Source: Planctomycetota bacterium (lineage in GTDB: Bacteria; Planctomycetota; Planctomycetia; Pirellulales; JADFKK01). Taken from it: a stretch of DNA of 33,704 nt. The notes beneath the pieces are model-generated. The model saw nothing but the letters and a program-made list of their open reading frames with translations. It had not been told where the DNA came from and did not search any database. A program made the position numbers and the translations under genes. The stretch lies in the NCBI GenBank assembly GCA_022564995.1, contig JADFKK010000049.1, positions 1 to 33,704 of the forward strand, written 5' to 3'. The first letter of the stretch is position 1. Each line of letters begins with the position of its first letter. Shown piece after piece: positions 23,701-31,236 of this stretch.

Positions 23701-26321
23701 ACTTCGTTGCGCATCGTGCGTTTGCCGCCGTTGTTCCACGGCGAGAAGCGCGGCTGGTCCCACTTGCGATAATCCAAATCCGCATCGTCGGTTCCCTGAC
23801 CGACCGGGTCGTCGTTGGGGTCGAGCTGCGCGACCAGTTCATCGAGCCGCGCCTCGAATTTCAATTCTTCCTGCGGAGTGCCGGGCGGCTGGAGCAGTTC
23901 ATCCATCAACGTCCGGATGCGCCGCAAGTACATGCTGCGAGACGGCTCGACGTTGAGCAGCGACTGGACGAACCGATTGTTGTTGCCGACGAATAGCCCA
24001 TTCCTCGGATAGATCACGTCGTCGAAATACGCCGGCCCGCCGCGCCAGTTATGGCCGAACACCAAGTCTTGATCCCAGGGCAGAATGTGCCACTCGCCGG
24101 CGCCGCCTTCATCCGGCGGAAGATCGCGATAAAAATAGTAGTTCTTGTGGCAGCAGTCGGCGTTGCTCACCAGGATGTACGACGCCATCACGTTGATCGA
24201 TTGGGCCACGTCGATGTTGTCGTAAACAAATCTCGTTCGCGCCGTGCCGGAGAGGCTCACGCCGTTAAGGAGCGCCTGCAGATCGGCGTTGCCTTCTTCT
24301 TTGCGGCTCTTCTTCTGAGCTCCGTTGATGTTGGTGAACGTGTTGTACATCTTGTACAAGGCCCCGTCGCCGTCGAACCCGATCCGCTCGGTGAATCGAT
24401 TGTCGCCGTCTTCGACCATGTCGGCGATGCTGAAGAACTGGCCGTTCTGCTGCACGCGCACCGGGAAGGCAAAGTGATACGGCGCGTCGGCATTCGCGAA
24501 GGTCTCATAGGCCAACGTGTTGCGGGTCTTCGAGCGATCGGCCCAGTTGGTCAGCAGGTTAATGTCCTTGACCCGCCGCTCGCCCTTGGCCCACTTGAAT
24601 CGATGTCCCTTGTTGAAGTCGAAGTCGTAGCTCTTCTTGGGAAACCCGCGCGTCGACTGACCGTGGATGTCGACCAGGATGTTGTCGTAGAACTCGCCCT
24701 CGTAGAACAACGAGCCCCGGCTGCCCGAATCGAAATTCGCGCCGTTCGGGTTGTTGGTAAACCATTGCATCACCGGCACGTTGCTGCTTTCCAACGACGG
24801 GTCTTCCACCACCGTGCCCAGGTATTCGTCCGAATCGGTCGTGCTCCGAAACAGCGGAAATCGAAACGTGTTCGACTCCGTGTCGCGGGTCTCGATCTTC
24901 CAGCGGACCATCTGCCCGGCGCTGTAACGTGAGGCGGGGATTACCGCCGTGAAGGTGCCGTCGCCGGCCAGTTCGTCGGCCCCGCTGCCGTCATCGATCA
25001 TCGGCAGCGTCCGCTGGCTACCGTACATCACCCGATAACGCAGCGTAACACTGCTGATCGGGGCAAAGGCTTGGGTCACACGAGCCGTGACCACCAGATC
25101 CTCGTTGGCGGCCGGCACGTGCGGCGTATGGCCTGTGTCGGAGACAATCGGACCGAATGTTGTGGCCCCCAGGCTGTTCGGCTCGCCGGGCGTCGGCGTG
25201 AGGAAATACGTCGCTTCGATCGGGGCGTCGGGGTCCGAGGACGTGGCCACCAGTTCGGGAAGAATCAACAAGTCGTTGTCGCCGTTGCGGTGGTTGATCC
25301 CCTGGATCGCCAGCACGTTGGTCTGATTGGCCAGCAGCTTGTCCACGTGCTGCGTGATGTTAAAATCCTCGAACACGATCGCGGCGGAGTCCGGGTGATC
25401 GGACGTGGGAGCACTGTTGAACGCGGGAACGCCGGTCGGCGCGTTGGCGCTGCTGGCCACGCGCAGGCCGTTGATATACGCCACAAAGGCGTCGTCGTAT
25501 TTCATCCGCAGGACGAGCGTCTCCAACACGGTCGGATCGGCGACTTCAAACTCGATCCGCGTGTAGACTCCCTTCCGCAGGTTGAGCATTTGCGACTGAA
25601 CGTCGATGCCAATCAACGCATCGTAGTTGATCGCGTCGTTGCGGCTATCGAAGCCGACGCCCGTGTTGCCCGAGAGCCAGCCGGCGTCGTTGAAGCCTAC
25701 TTGCGTCCAGGCTCGATTGTCGTCGTCCGGCCCGTCGAGCGACGTGTCGACCGGCACGATGGCGGTGGCCGGGGCAAACTGCGGCACCAACACCTCGCGC
25801 TGGATGTCGCCCGTGCTTGCCAGACCATACGAAACATCGACAATCTGCTGAGGATACTGCTCGCCAAAATCCTGCACGACGGTGGCGATGAATTGCCCGG
25901 GATTCTGCTCATCGGGCTCATCATGAACCAGCGCCAGATATTCGCCGCTGCTGGTGAGTTTGAAATTCGTGTGCAGCGGCCGCGTCGGATCCTTGCGGTT
26001 CTCTTCCGAGGCGAAGACCAACAGATAGTCGCCCGCCGCAAGATCCATCGAAGGAAAGGCCCACTTGCGCGGCCGTAGGGCGTTGTCGGTCAAATACCAG
26101 TCGTCCAGGTCGATGGCCGAGGAGCCGGCGTTGTGGATCTCGATCCAGTCCGACGCCTTGCCGTCGTCGTCATCGATCGTCGAATCGTTGATCGCCTGAA
26201 ACTCGCTGATCCGCAAGTCGGCCGCCAGCATCATCCGCGGCTCAAGCGTCTCGACGCGGGGCGCGGGGCGGCGCCGCTGCGGCGCGGGGCGTTTGTGATG
26301 AAAAAACATGGCTCGCGACAT
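20769..26321 (-). CDS. Giant secreted LEPR/lamin-tail/CotH/dockerin surface protein
   Basis: This 1850-residue protein opens with a basic stretch and VETLEPRMMLAAD, the LEPR-type N-terminal export motif of planctomycete surface proteins. It has at least five lamin-tail-like beta domains (residues about 34-150, 940-1040, 1065-1170, 1210-1310 and 1355-1460), for instance ASDWIEIHNAGSSAIDLDDW and GGDWIELRNTTQQTIDLGGW. Residues about 550-800 are a CotH-kinase-like domain: DIHGQSTRGFPKKSYDFDF, YKMYNTFTN, NADCCHKNYYFYRD and WHILPWDQDLVFG, the last two holding the likely metal and catalytic acidic residues. Near the C-terminus GDSDLDGDVDRLDLLNIV and DVNADGRIDVDDLRQVL form a type I dockerin calcium-binding pair. 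It is probably cell-surface or matrix. No Shine-Dalgarno site is evident; ATG at 26309 is an alternative start. Confidence 0.88.
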   Translation of the reverse strand: MSRAMFFHHKRPAPQRRRPAPRVETLEPRMMLAADLRISEFQAINDSTIDDDDGKASDWIEIHNAGSSAIDLDDWYLTDNALRPRKWAFPSMDLAAGDYLLVFASEENRKDPTRPLHTNFKLTSSGEYLALVHDEPDEQNPGQFIATVVQDFGEQYPQQIVDVSYGLASTGDIQREVLVPQFAPATAIVPVDTSLDGPDDDNRAWTQVGFNDAGWLSGNTGVGFDSRNDAINYDALIGIDVQSQMLNLRKGVYTRIEFEVADPTVLETLVLRMKYDDAFVAYINGLRVASSANAPTGVPAFNSAPTSDHPDSAAIVFEDFNITQHVDKLLANQTNVLAIQGINHRNGDNDLLILPELVATSSDPDAPIEATYFLTPTPGEPNSLGATTFGPIVSDTGHTPHVPAANEDLVVTARVTQAFAPISSVTLRYRVMYGSQRTLPMIDDGSGADELAGDGTFTAVIPASRYSAGQMVRWKIETRDTESNTFRFPLFRSTTDSDEYLGTVVEDPSLESSNVPVMQWFTNNPNGANFDSGSRGSLFYEGEFYDNILVDIHGQSTRGFPKKSYDFDFNKGHRFKWAKGERRVKDINLLTNWADRSKTRNTLAYETFANADAPYHFAFPVRVQQNGQFFSIADMVEDGDNRFTERIGFDGDGALYKMYNTFTNINGAQKKSRKEEGNADLQALLNGVSLSGTARTRFVYDNIDVAQSINVMASYILVSNADCCHKNYYFYRDLPPDEGGAGEWHILPWDQDLVFGHNWRGGPAYFDDVIYPRNGLFVGNNNRFVQSLLNVEPSRSMYLRRIRTLMDELLQPPGTPQEELKFEARLDELVAQLDPNDDPVGQGTDDADLDYRKWDQPRFSPWNNGGKRTMRNEVDRIKNQFLAPRRNYLYGLSTLPRAQPDFASLPASQRKITFGTIEFSPASGIQDEEYIEIRNDNNIAVDISGWKLGGGVKLEFQGGTVIPRNSTLYVSPDLATFRARSSGPRGGQSLLVAGGYKGHLSAFGETLVLFDKSGEEIVSTSYEGAPSQQQQFLRITEINYNPADPTPAELAIDARFDNDDFEFVELRNIGTQSFNLAGVHFNEGISYAFGNHSLEPGERIIVARDLDAFAARYGNDLAADVVGPFTSGALSNGGENLKLEDVDNGTILEFKFDDDWYTNTDGDGFSLVVRDAGVETSRWGKKNTWRASEFTGGTPGDVDSGLNPGAIEINELLTHTDAPGGDWIELRNTTQQTIDLGGWFFSDDAADLKKYRIADNTRLGPGEFVVYLQSDHFGIGAADPGALTGFGLNELGETLYLTSATTAGELKGLREIQTFGPADREVTFGRHVKSDGGDDFVAMDEPTPGETNSLPRVGPLVIHEIMYNPAQSGFEYLELKNITDAPLPLFDPLHIENTWRFTDGISFTFPADVTVDPQALVLVVSTDPDTFRQAHNVPAETLIFGPFFGALANDGEKVVLSKPGDPQPDENMTVPMIEAERVTYKDKLPWPTEADGEGASLQRLDATAYGSDPINWAADTGGGTPGDVPPQVVEVLVWGSSWSPAFFDALTRAGLGSGGVSIPTGSSQLDVLPWSSIDQIRIRFNRNVNVVRGDLAVRGVAQAVHSIDDFAYNPTTMTATWTLAADVPAEKLLIDLSGSVADTRGNTLDGDWINTQSTFPSGNGVVQSDENFQFRLNVLPGDSDLDGDVDRLDLLNIVRRLSADVDSTAYEPRLDVNADGRIDVDDLRQVLLRTTTRLPAGEPTSAGDSAPAVAVDAMFARLGFGGPAAVATSVDALGTLRTSAAETLFHRLGERESTSIASRSDLASRRAAGRAATPGRHRAAIVDLALPDEAVESASLRRSTERPAAARRRR

Positions 26322-26523
26322 GGGAAATGGGAAGTGATAAGGGAACCTACAACGGTGCCCCAGTATACACGGATCGGCGCTCCATGGCCAGAAATGCGTC
26401 CGTAGGCCGTAGGCACCTGCCGCTCAAGGCCACCCTTCGCTTCGCGGCTGCACCACGATTCACAGAATCACGGCTTGACCCCAAGTTTACCCCAGATACC
26501 CCCTCAAACTGAGCCCATGAGTG

Positions 26524-26600
26524 GTCCGCAGATTTCGCAGATACACGCAGCTGAAGGAATCAGCAGCCCGACCTCAAACCATCTGCGTAAATCTGCGGAC
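26524..26600. repeat. 19/20-bp inverted repeat with CGCAGAT units
   Basis: GTCCGCAGATTTCGCAGAT (26524-26542) is complementary to ATCTGCGTAAATCTGCGGAC (26581-26600) except for one extra base. The spacer is 38 bp. Short CGCAGAT units repeat inside each arm. Confidence 0.7.
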
Positions 26601-26744
26601 AACCTTTGCAGCGGGTGGGGCCGATGTCGATTGCCCGCTCAACGTCTCAACCGTCACCCGGACTCGACTCTGATCCGGCAGCGCGACGCGTTCGTCCAGT
26701 TTCAGCGCTCCGGAAATCACGGTTCCCGTCAAGTCGGCTCTCAT
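26574..26744 (-). pseudogene. Truncated AF2212-like small antitoxin
   Basis: The 56-residue frame begins MRADLTGTVISGALKLDE and continues VALPDQSRVRVTVETL, the beta-barrel core of the small AF2212/DUF104-type antitoxins found next to PIN toxins. In that family about 20-30 more residues normally follow, but here the frame ends in VRRFTQMV, which is simply the translation of the repeat arm at 26581-26600, and stops at 26574. So the gene was cut by the repeat or by the rearrangement that brought it. No toxin gene follows. A start at 26756 is also possible. Confidence 0.5.
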
Positions 26745-27149
26745 GTTGGCACCCATATTGTCGTCTTTTCCCCGCCTGCCATGACTCTGCCATGGTTCCT
26801 CGCACCGTTGTTCGCCGGCGTCGTAGGTACTACGGGCTCCGCCGCGTCCGTCGGTGCCTCGCCAGATAGCGGCATCGACGATGTTGCCTTCTCCCTGTCA
26901 GGACAAGATCGGCCCGCGGAAAGTTTTGCCCATGTTGCTGGAAACAGGGGGAGTTCAATGGCTCACCCTGCGTTTCCTCTCACCGATGCCACACCCGCGG
27001 AGTTACCATCGGTGAGCGTACGGTTCGAGGCCAGAGCGACTGGCTAAGCCTTCTCTGTAGGACTCTTTCATTCCCAATCCCAAGCCGGTTTATCCCGGCG
27101 CTTTCCCTGACCTCAAGGTCGCCCAGGACGGTATTTTGACCCCACGGGG

Positions 27150-28328
27150 CTACGATTCAAAATGTTGGACGGCACGCCGATATTCGCCGGGCGTCTGTTC
27201 CATACGCTTCTTGAACAGCGCGCCGAGGTAAGCCGAACTACTGAAACCGGCGCGATGAGCGATCTCTTCGAGGGTAAACTCGGTCTCCATCAGCAGTTGC
27301 TGAACGCGCCCCAGTTGTAGTTCGACGATTTGTTCGTGTGGCGTGCTGCCAAAATATTTCGCAAAACCGCGTTCTAGCGCACGCCGTGATAGGCCCGAGT
27401 GCCGGACCACCTGTTGGACGCTAATGCTGTCACAGGCATGTTCCCGGATAAACCTTAGCGCCGATGCGATGATCGGGTCCGAAATGGCAACAGCGTCCGT
27501 CGAACGTCGCGTAACGATCCTCAATGGCGGAACGAACAGCGGCTCCGCGGGCGGCGCCTCACCCGCCATCATGCGGTCCAAAAGGGACGCGGCCTGGTGG
27601 CCGATGCGATCTAGCTGATGGGCGACACTGGTTAGCGGCGGATCGGCCAGATCGCACAACACATCGTCGTTGTCGACACCGATAATGGCGATTTGCTCCG
27701 GGACTGCTAAGTCCACGCGGCGGCAAGCGTCCAAAATGCACAACGCTCGAAGATCGTGCGCTGCCATCACAGCGATCGGCTTAGGCAATTCTTCAAGCCA
27801 TTCGGCCAGGTCATCCTGACCGCCTTCCCAGCTTTCTCGAAAGCGCCTTCGCGACAACGGTGAGTAGATCTGACACTTACATCCGGCATCGTGGATCGCC
27901 TCGGCAAAGGCGATCTGTCTTTGCCGAGACCAATTCGACCGTTCGACGCCGACGAAGGCGAAGTTGCGAAAATGTCGGTCAAGCAAATGCTCGGCCGCCA
28001 GTTGCGCAATCGCCTGATCGTCGGAATAAACCGCGGGGAAATCGAGGTTTCGCAATTGATGCAACGTATCGACGACCGGCACGCCAACCTCCCTCGCAAT
28101 CTCCGCCATTCGTGGGGTCTGCGCTCGGACAATGATCCCATCCCCCTGCCACTTGCGGAGCCATGTCGGCGGGGCGTCGTGCAGTCCTCGCTCGTCAATA
28201 AAGACTGACCACGGATTGTGAGTGCGGACATATCGCGAGACGCCGCGTAACAAACCGCGCCCGAATCCTTTCGATGTTTCGATGATCAAGGCCACGTGTG
28301 GCGAAGATTTCGCAAGTGATTTTTTCAT
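27150..28328 (-). CDS. XylR-like AraC-family transcriptional regulator
   Basis: This 392-residue cytoplasmic regulator has a periplasmic-binding-protein-like sugar-sensing domain (residues about 10-275: HVALIIETSKGFGRGLLRGV, AVMAAHDLRALCILDACR, IAIIGVDNDDVLCDLADPPL) and a C-terminal AraC DNA-binding domain (about 285-388: ISVQQVVRHSGLSRRALERG, LEEIAHRAGFSSSAYLGALF). This is the layout of the xylose regulator XylR, a subgroup greatly expanded in planctomycetes, so the effector here need not be xylose. It is divergent from the PEP-CTERM gene and 181 bp away from its start, making that gene a candidate target. No sugar catabolic gene is in the window. The ATG at 28328 fits the family. Confidence 0.9.
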   Translation of the reverse strand: MKKSLAKSSPHVALIIETSKGFGRGLLRGVSRYVRTHNPWSVFIDERGLHDAPPTWLRKWQGDGIIVRAQTPRMAEIAREVGVPVVDTLHQLRNLDFPAVYSDDQAIAQLAAEHLLDRHFRNFAFVGVERSNWSRQRQIAFAEAIHDAGCKCQIYSPLSRRRFRESWEGGQDDLAEWLEELPKPIAVMAAHDLRALCILDACRRVDLAVPEQIAIIGVDNDDVLCDLADPPLTSVAHQLDRIGHQAASLLDRMMAGEAPPAEPLFVPPLRIVTRRSTDAVAISDPIIASALRFIREHACDSISVQQVVRHSGLSRRALERGFAKYFGSTPHEQIVELQLGRVQQLLMETEFTLEEIAHRAGFSSSAYLGALFKKRMEQTPGEYRRAVQHFES

Positions 28329-28391
28329 GGGGCACCGAAAACATTGTTGGAGGATGACGCAAAATCGAAACCCAATTGCCGCAAAATGAAC

Positions 28392-28419
28392 TTGTCCCGT
28401 AATTTAGAGTGATTATTTT
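28392..28419 (+). promoter_or_regulatory. Candidate promoter of the PEP-CTERM gene
   Basis: TTGTCC (28392-28397), 16 bp, then TATTTT (28414-28419) lies in the AT-rich divergent region about 90 bp ahead of the start. The match is weak and only the location supports it. Confidence 0.25.
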
Positions 28420-28509
28420 AGAATAGGTTGGAGTTACCTCGAATACAACAGCATGCGATCGGAATTCCTTTTTCGCCAGTTTTTTGCCTTTTTGAAGGAG
28501 ACTACCACA

Positions 28510-29712
28510 ATGTTACGCTCGAATGTTTTTATGACCGTGTTGGCCGTATTGGCGATGACCGTTGCCTCGCGATCGGCAGTTGGGGCCGGATATGAGTACG
28601 ATGCTGACGCTGGGCATGTGCCGCCCGGTGGCGGGGTTCTCGGAGATCCAGGCAATACGAAGCTGACCGACGGCATCGCCGATGGAATCAACTGGATCAG
28701 CTCACCTCAGTGGGCGGGTGTTCAAGACCCAACTTTTGTGCCTGGGGATCTCGCGGGCGATTCGGGCCTGCCTCAACCACGACTCAACTTTGACTTTGGT
28801 ACATCCTCGCCACTCGATTCGTTGGAGATTACCTACTTGGTTGACGCCGACGCCAAGATTCATGCGCCCGACTCCGTGACGGTTTCGTTCAGCAATGGTG
28901 GATCTCCTTTTGGCGGCAACATTGTCAGCACCGGTTTTGACAATTCGTTAGACAATTTACCGACCAGCGGCGATGGTGCGATTCGTATTTTGACGATTCC
29001 ATTGGGCGGTGTCGTGGCCGACTCGTTGCGGTTGGATTTTCTCAATGATTTTGAATGGACCGCCCTCGGTGAAATCAATGTTGTTGGTGCGCCTGAGCCA
29101 CCCCTGACGTTCGGATATGTCTACGGCGACGCCGGACATTTGCCTCCTGCCGGCGGTGTCCTGGGAGATCCTTCACTGACCAAGCTGACCGACGGGATAG
29201 CCGATGGCATTAACTGGATCAACAGCCCTCAATGGGTTGGCATTCAAGACCCGGCATTCATTCCCGGAGACCTCAGCGGCGACACACAATTGCCTCAACC
29301 ACGGATTGTGTTTACTCTGGCTGAATCGACACCCCTTGCCTCAGTGGAAATTACATATCTGGTCGATCACGACGCGAAGATCGACGCTCCCGATGCGGTG
29401 ACTGTTTCATTCAGTGATGGGGGATCGGCTTTCGGCGGTGAAATTGTCAGCCTCGATTTCGACGGCTCGCCGGATAATCTTCCGAACTCGGCTGATGGTG
29501 CGATTCGGACGCTTACTATTGACCTGGGTGGGGTTACGGCCGATTCAGTCCAGTTGGATTTCTTGAATGATTTTGAATGGACCGCACTGGGCGAAATCAA
29601 GTTCAACGCGGTTGTTATTCCAGAGCCTTCGACATTCCTGCTGGCCGTTTGTGGCGGAATCGGAATGATGTTGATCCGTCGTCGCGATCAGCGCCGTCGA
29701 GTGTCGAACTGA
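28510..29712 (+). CDS. PEP-CTERM exported protein with internally duplicated domain
   Basis: This 400-residue protein has a signal peptide (MLRSNVFMTVLAVLAMTVAS), two tandem copies of a beta-rich domain with a period of 175 residues (about 27-201 and 202-370) and a C-terminal sorting signal: IPEPSTFLLAVCGGIGMML followed by IRRRDQRRR. The copies share GHVPPGGGVLGDP, KLTDGIADGINWI, SPQW.G.QDP, ITYLVD.DAKI.APD and DFLNDFEWTALGEI. Proteins with this signal are processed by an exosortase and released or anchored at the cell surface; the exosortase gene is not in this window. The ATG at 28510 is chosen because AAGGAG lies upstream and the signal peptide starts there. It is divergent from the XylR-like regulator, which may control it. 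Confidence 0.9.
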   Translation: MLRSNVFMTVLAVLAMTVASRSAVGAGYEYDADAGHVPPGGGVLGDPGNTKLTDGIADGINWISSPQWAGVQDPTFVPGDLAGDSGLPQPRLNFDFGTSSPLDSLEITYLVDADAKIHAPDSVTVSFSNGGSPFGGNIVSTGFDNSLDNLPTSGDGAIRILTIPLGGVVADSLRLDFLNDFEWTALGEINVVGAPEPPLTFGYVYGDAGHLPPAGGVLGDPSLTKLTDGIADGINWINSPQWVGIQDPAFIPGDLSGDTQLPQPRIVFTLAESTPLASVEITYLVDHDAKIDAPDAVTVSFSDGGSAFGGEIVSLDFDGSPDNLPNSADGAIRTLTIDLGGVTADSVQLDFLNDFEWTALGEIKFNAVVIPEPSTFLLAVCGGIGMMLIRRRDQRRRVSN

Positions 29713-29744
29713 CACGAATCTCAATGAGCTTTGCAGTATCGCGT

Positions 29745-29766
29745 CCCACCCTGAAAACAGGGCGGG
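29745..29766. terminator. Hairpin after the PEP-CTERM gene
   Basis: CCCaCCCTG-aaaa-CAGGGcGGG pairs at eight of nine positions with a four-base loop, 33 bp after the stop at 29712. No T tract follows. It lies between convergent genes. Confidence 0.4.
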
Positions 29767-29924
29767 CGCGGTCTGGCATTGCGCCCTCAAGGTCGTCCTC
29801 TTGGTTGGACGTGATGGCACAGAGGAAGCTTGGAGGAAACTTGGCGTCAGGCCGTCGCTGATTGACGTTATTTAACGATGGCGGTGGAACCTTTGCCGCC
29901 GGCGTCCCCGCAAAACACAATCAT

Positions 29925-30986
29925 CTAGTCGCCGTACTGCACAAAGTGGCCCTTCACTTTTAGGCGAATCCGATACAGACTCTTGTCCACCGTGATGTAG
30001 AGATAGTTCGCCCCGGCGCCGCGGCCGAATTCGACGTTGCTGGGCAGGCCGACCGTCGCGCTTTTCGGCGGCGGATTCTGGTTGGCCGGGCCGGTGGGGA
30101 TGTGGGCCACTTGCTTGCCCTCGGGGTCGATCACCAACACGCCGGGCCGGCGCTTGCAGCGGATGGTCAGATAGATGTTTCCCTGCGTGTCGACCGTCAT
30201 GCCGTCGCAGCCCTTTTCTTCGCCGAAGTCGACGATCGTGCGGCGCTTGCCCACCGTTCCGTCGGCGGCGAGCGGAAAGCTGTAGATCTTCATGATGCCC
30301 TGCGTGGGCGTCGGGGCTTCCGGGTCGATGTTGTCGGTGCCGTTGTCGTGATCGGCCACGTACAGCGTCTTGCCGTCGGGGCTGATGGCGATGCCGTTGG
30401 GCTTGGTCACTTGGTGCGTCAGTTCACTGACCGTGCCATCGGTGTCGATGCGATAAACCGCACGGTGCTTCAGTTCACGAGACTCCAGCCCGACGTAACG
30501 CGGATCGGTAAAGTAGATGCGTCCCTTCGAGTCAGTGCATAAATCGTTCGGCGAGTTGAATTTCTTGCCGCCGATGTTGTCGACCACGGTGGTCCGCCGG
30601 CCGGTGCGGATGTTGTATCGCGAGATCCGCCGCCCACCTCCGCCGGCTCCCTCACAGGCCAGCAGATTTCCCTTGGCGTCGAACACCAGCCCGTTCGCCT
30701 TGCCGCTTTCAAAGGTGAACGTGGCGGTCTGGCCCGAGGCGGGATCGAACCGCAGGATCATGCCGTCGTCCTTGCCGAAGGGGATGTCCGTAAAATAAAT
30801 GCTCCCGTCCGATGCCACCGCCGGCCCTTCGGTCAGCCCACCGGCGATCGGCGCGCTGCGGGTAAACAGCAGTTCCAACCGGGCATCGGCCGAGACAATC
30901 TTCGTGCCGGTCGGAGCGGGCACTTCCTGGGCGGTGGCGGAAACCGCGAACAGGGCCAGCGGGGCGATGAGAAAAGCGGTACGCAT
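29925..30986 (-). CDS. Exported SMP-30/gluconolactonase-family beta-propeller
   Basis: This 353-residue protein has a signal peptide (MRTAFLIAPLALFAVSATAQ) and the six-bladed propeller of the SMP-30/gluconolaconase/LRE family, which hydrolyses sugar lactones or similar esters. Metal-site segments can be seen: GLTEGPAVASDG (Glu), KFNSPNDLCTDSKGRIYFTD (Asn), TKPNGIAISPDG (Asn) and GCDGMTVDTQGNIYLT (Asp). The substrate is unknown; gluconolactone is only the type substrate. The ATG at 30986 has AGGAG about 7 bp upstream and the signal peptide starts there. It is divergent from the HtrA-like gene and convergent with the PEP-CTERM gene. Confidence 0.88.
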   Translation of the reverse strand: MRTAFLIAPLALFAVSATAQEVPAPTGTKIVSADARLELLFTRSAPIAGGLTEGPAVASDGSIYFTDIPFGKDDGMILRFDPASGQTATFTFESGKANGLVFDAKGNLLACEGAGGGGRRISRYNIRTGRRTTVVDNIGGKKFNSPNDLCTDSKGRIYFTDPRYVGLESRELKHRAVYRIDTDGTVSELTHQVTKPNGIAISPDGKTLYVADHDNGTDNIDPEAPTPTQGIMKIYSFPLAADGTVGKRRTIVDFGEEKGCDGMTVDTQGNIYLTIRCKRRPGVLVIDPEGKQVAHIPTGPANQNPPPKSATVGLPSNVEFGRGAGANYLYITVDKSLYRIRLKVKGHFVQYGD

Positions 30987-31236
30987 GTTCGGCTCCTGCC
31001 TAGAAAGGTTACACCAGCGGGACAGTATAGCGGTCGTCGTCGTCGATTGCACCCATCGGCAGAACCGGCGCGAACCATCTCCATTGAGGCCGCGTATTGG
31101 CGATTGACCTCTCCCTTGATCGGGAAAATGTGTATTTTTACGTCTGATGAGACCGTGGGGCCGCCACGGGAAGCAAATCAACCATGACCAATGACGGTCA
31201 TCGCCGTGGGGACACGGCGGCTCCGAAGGAACCAGC

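Larger units (their letters stand above)
26322..27149. other. Gene-poor remnant region
   Basis: These 828 bp separate the giant surface protein from the XylR-like gene. They hold an inverted repeat (26524-26600), the antitoxin-like remnant (26574-26744) and about 390 bp (26757-27149) with frames on the plus strand that resemble nothing I know. GCCGGtttatCCCGGC near 27090 and GCCAG-agcga-CTGGC near 27030 are small hairpins. It looks like decayed mobile or cargo DNA. Confidence 0.5.

Noticed and set aside
26757..27149. Group II intron 3' end
   Set aside because: GAGCGTACGGTTC resembles the end of domain V, but the GAAA tetraloop and proper stem are missing and no maturase is present.
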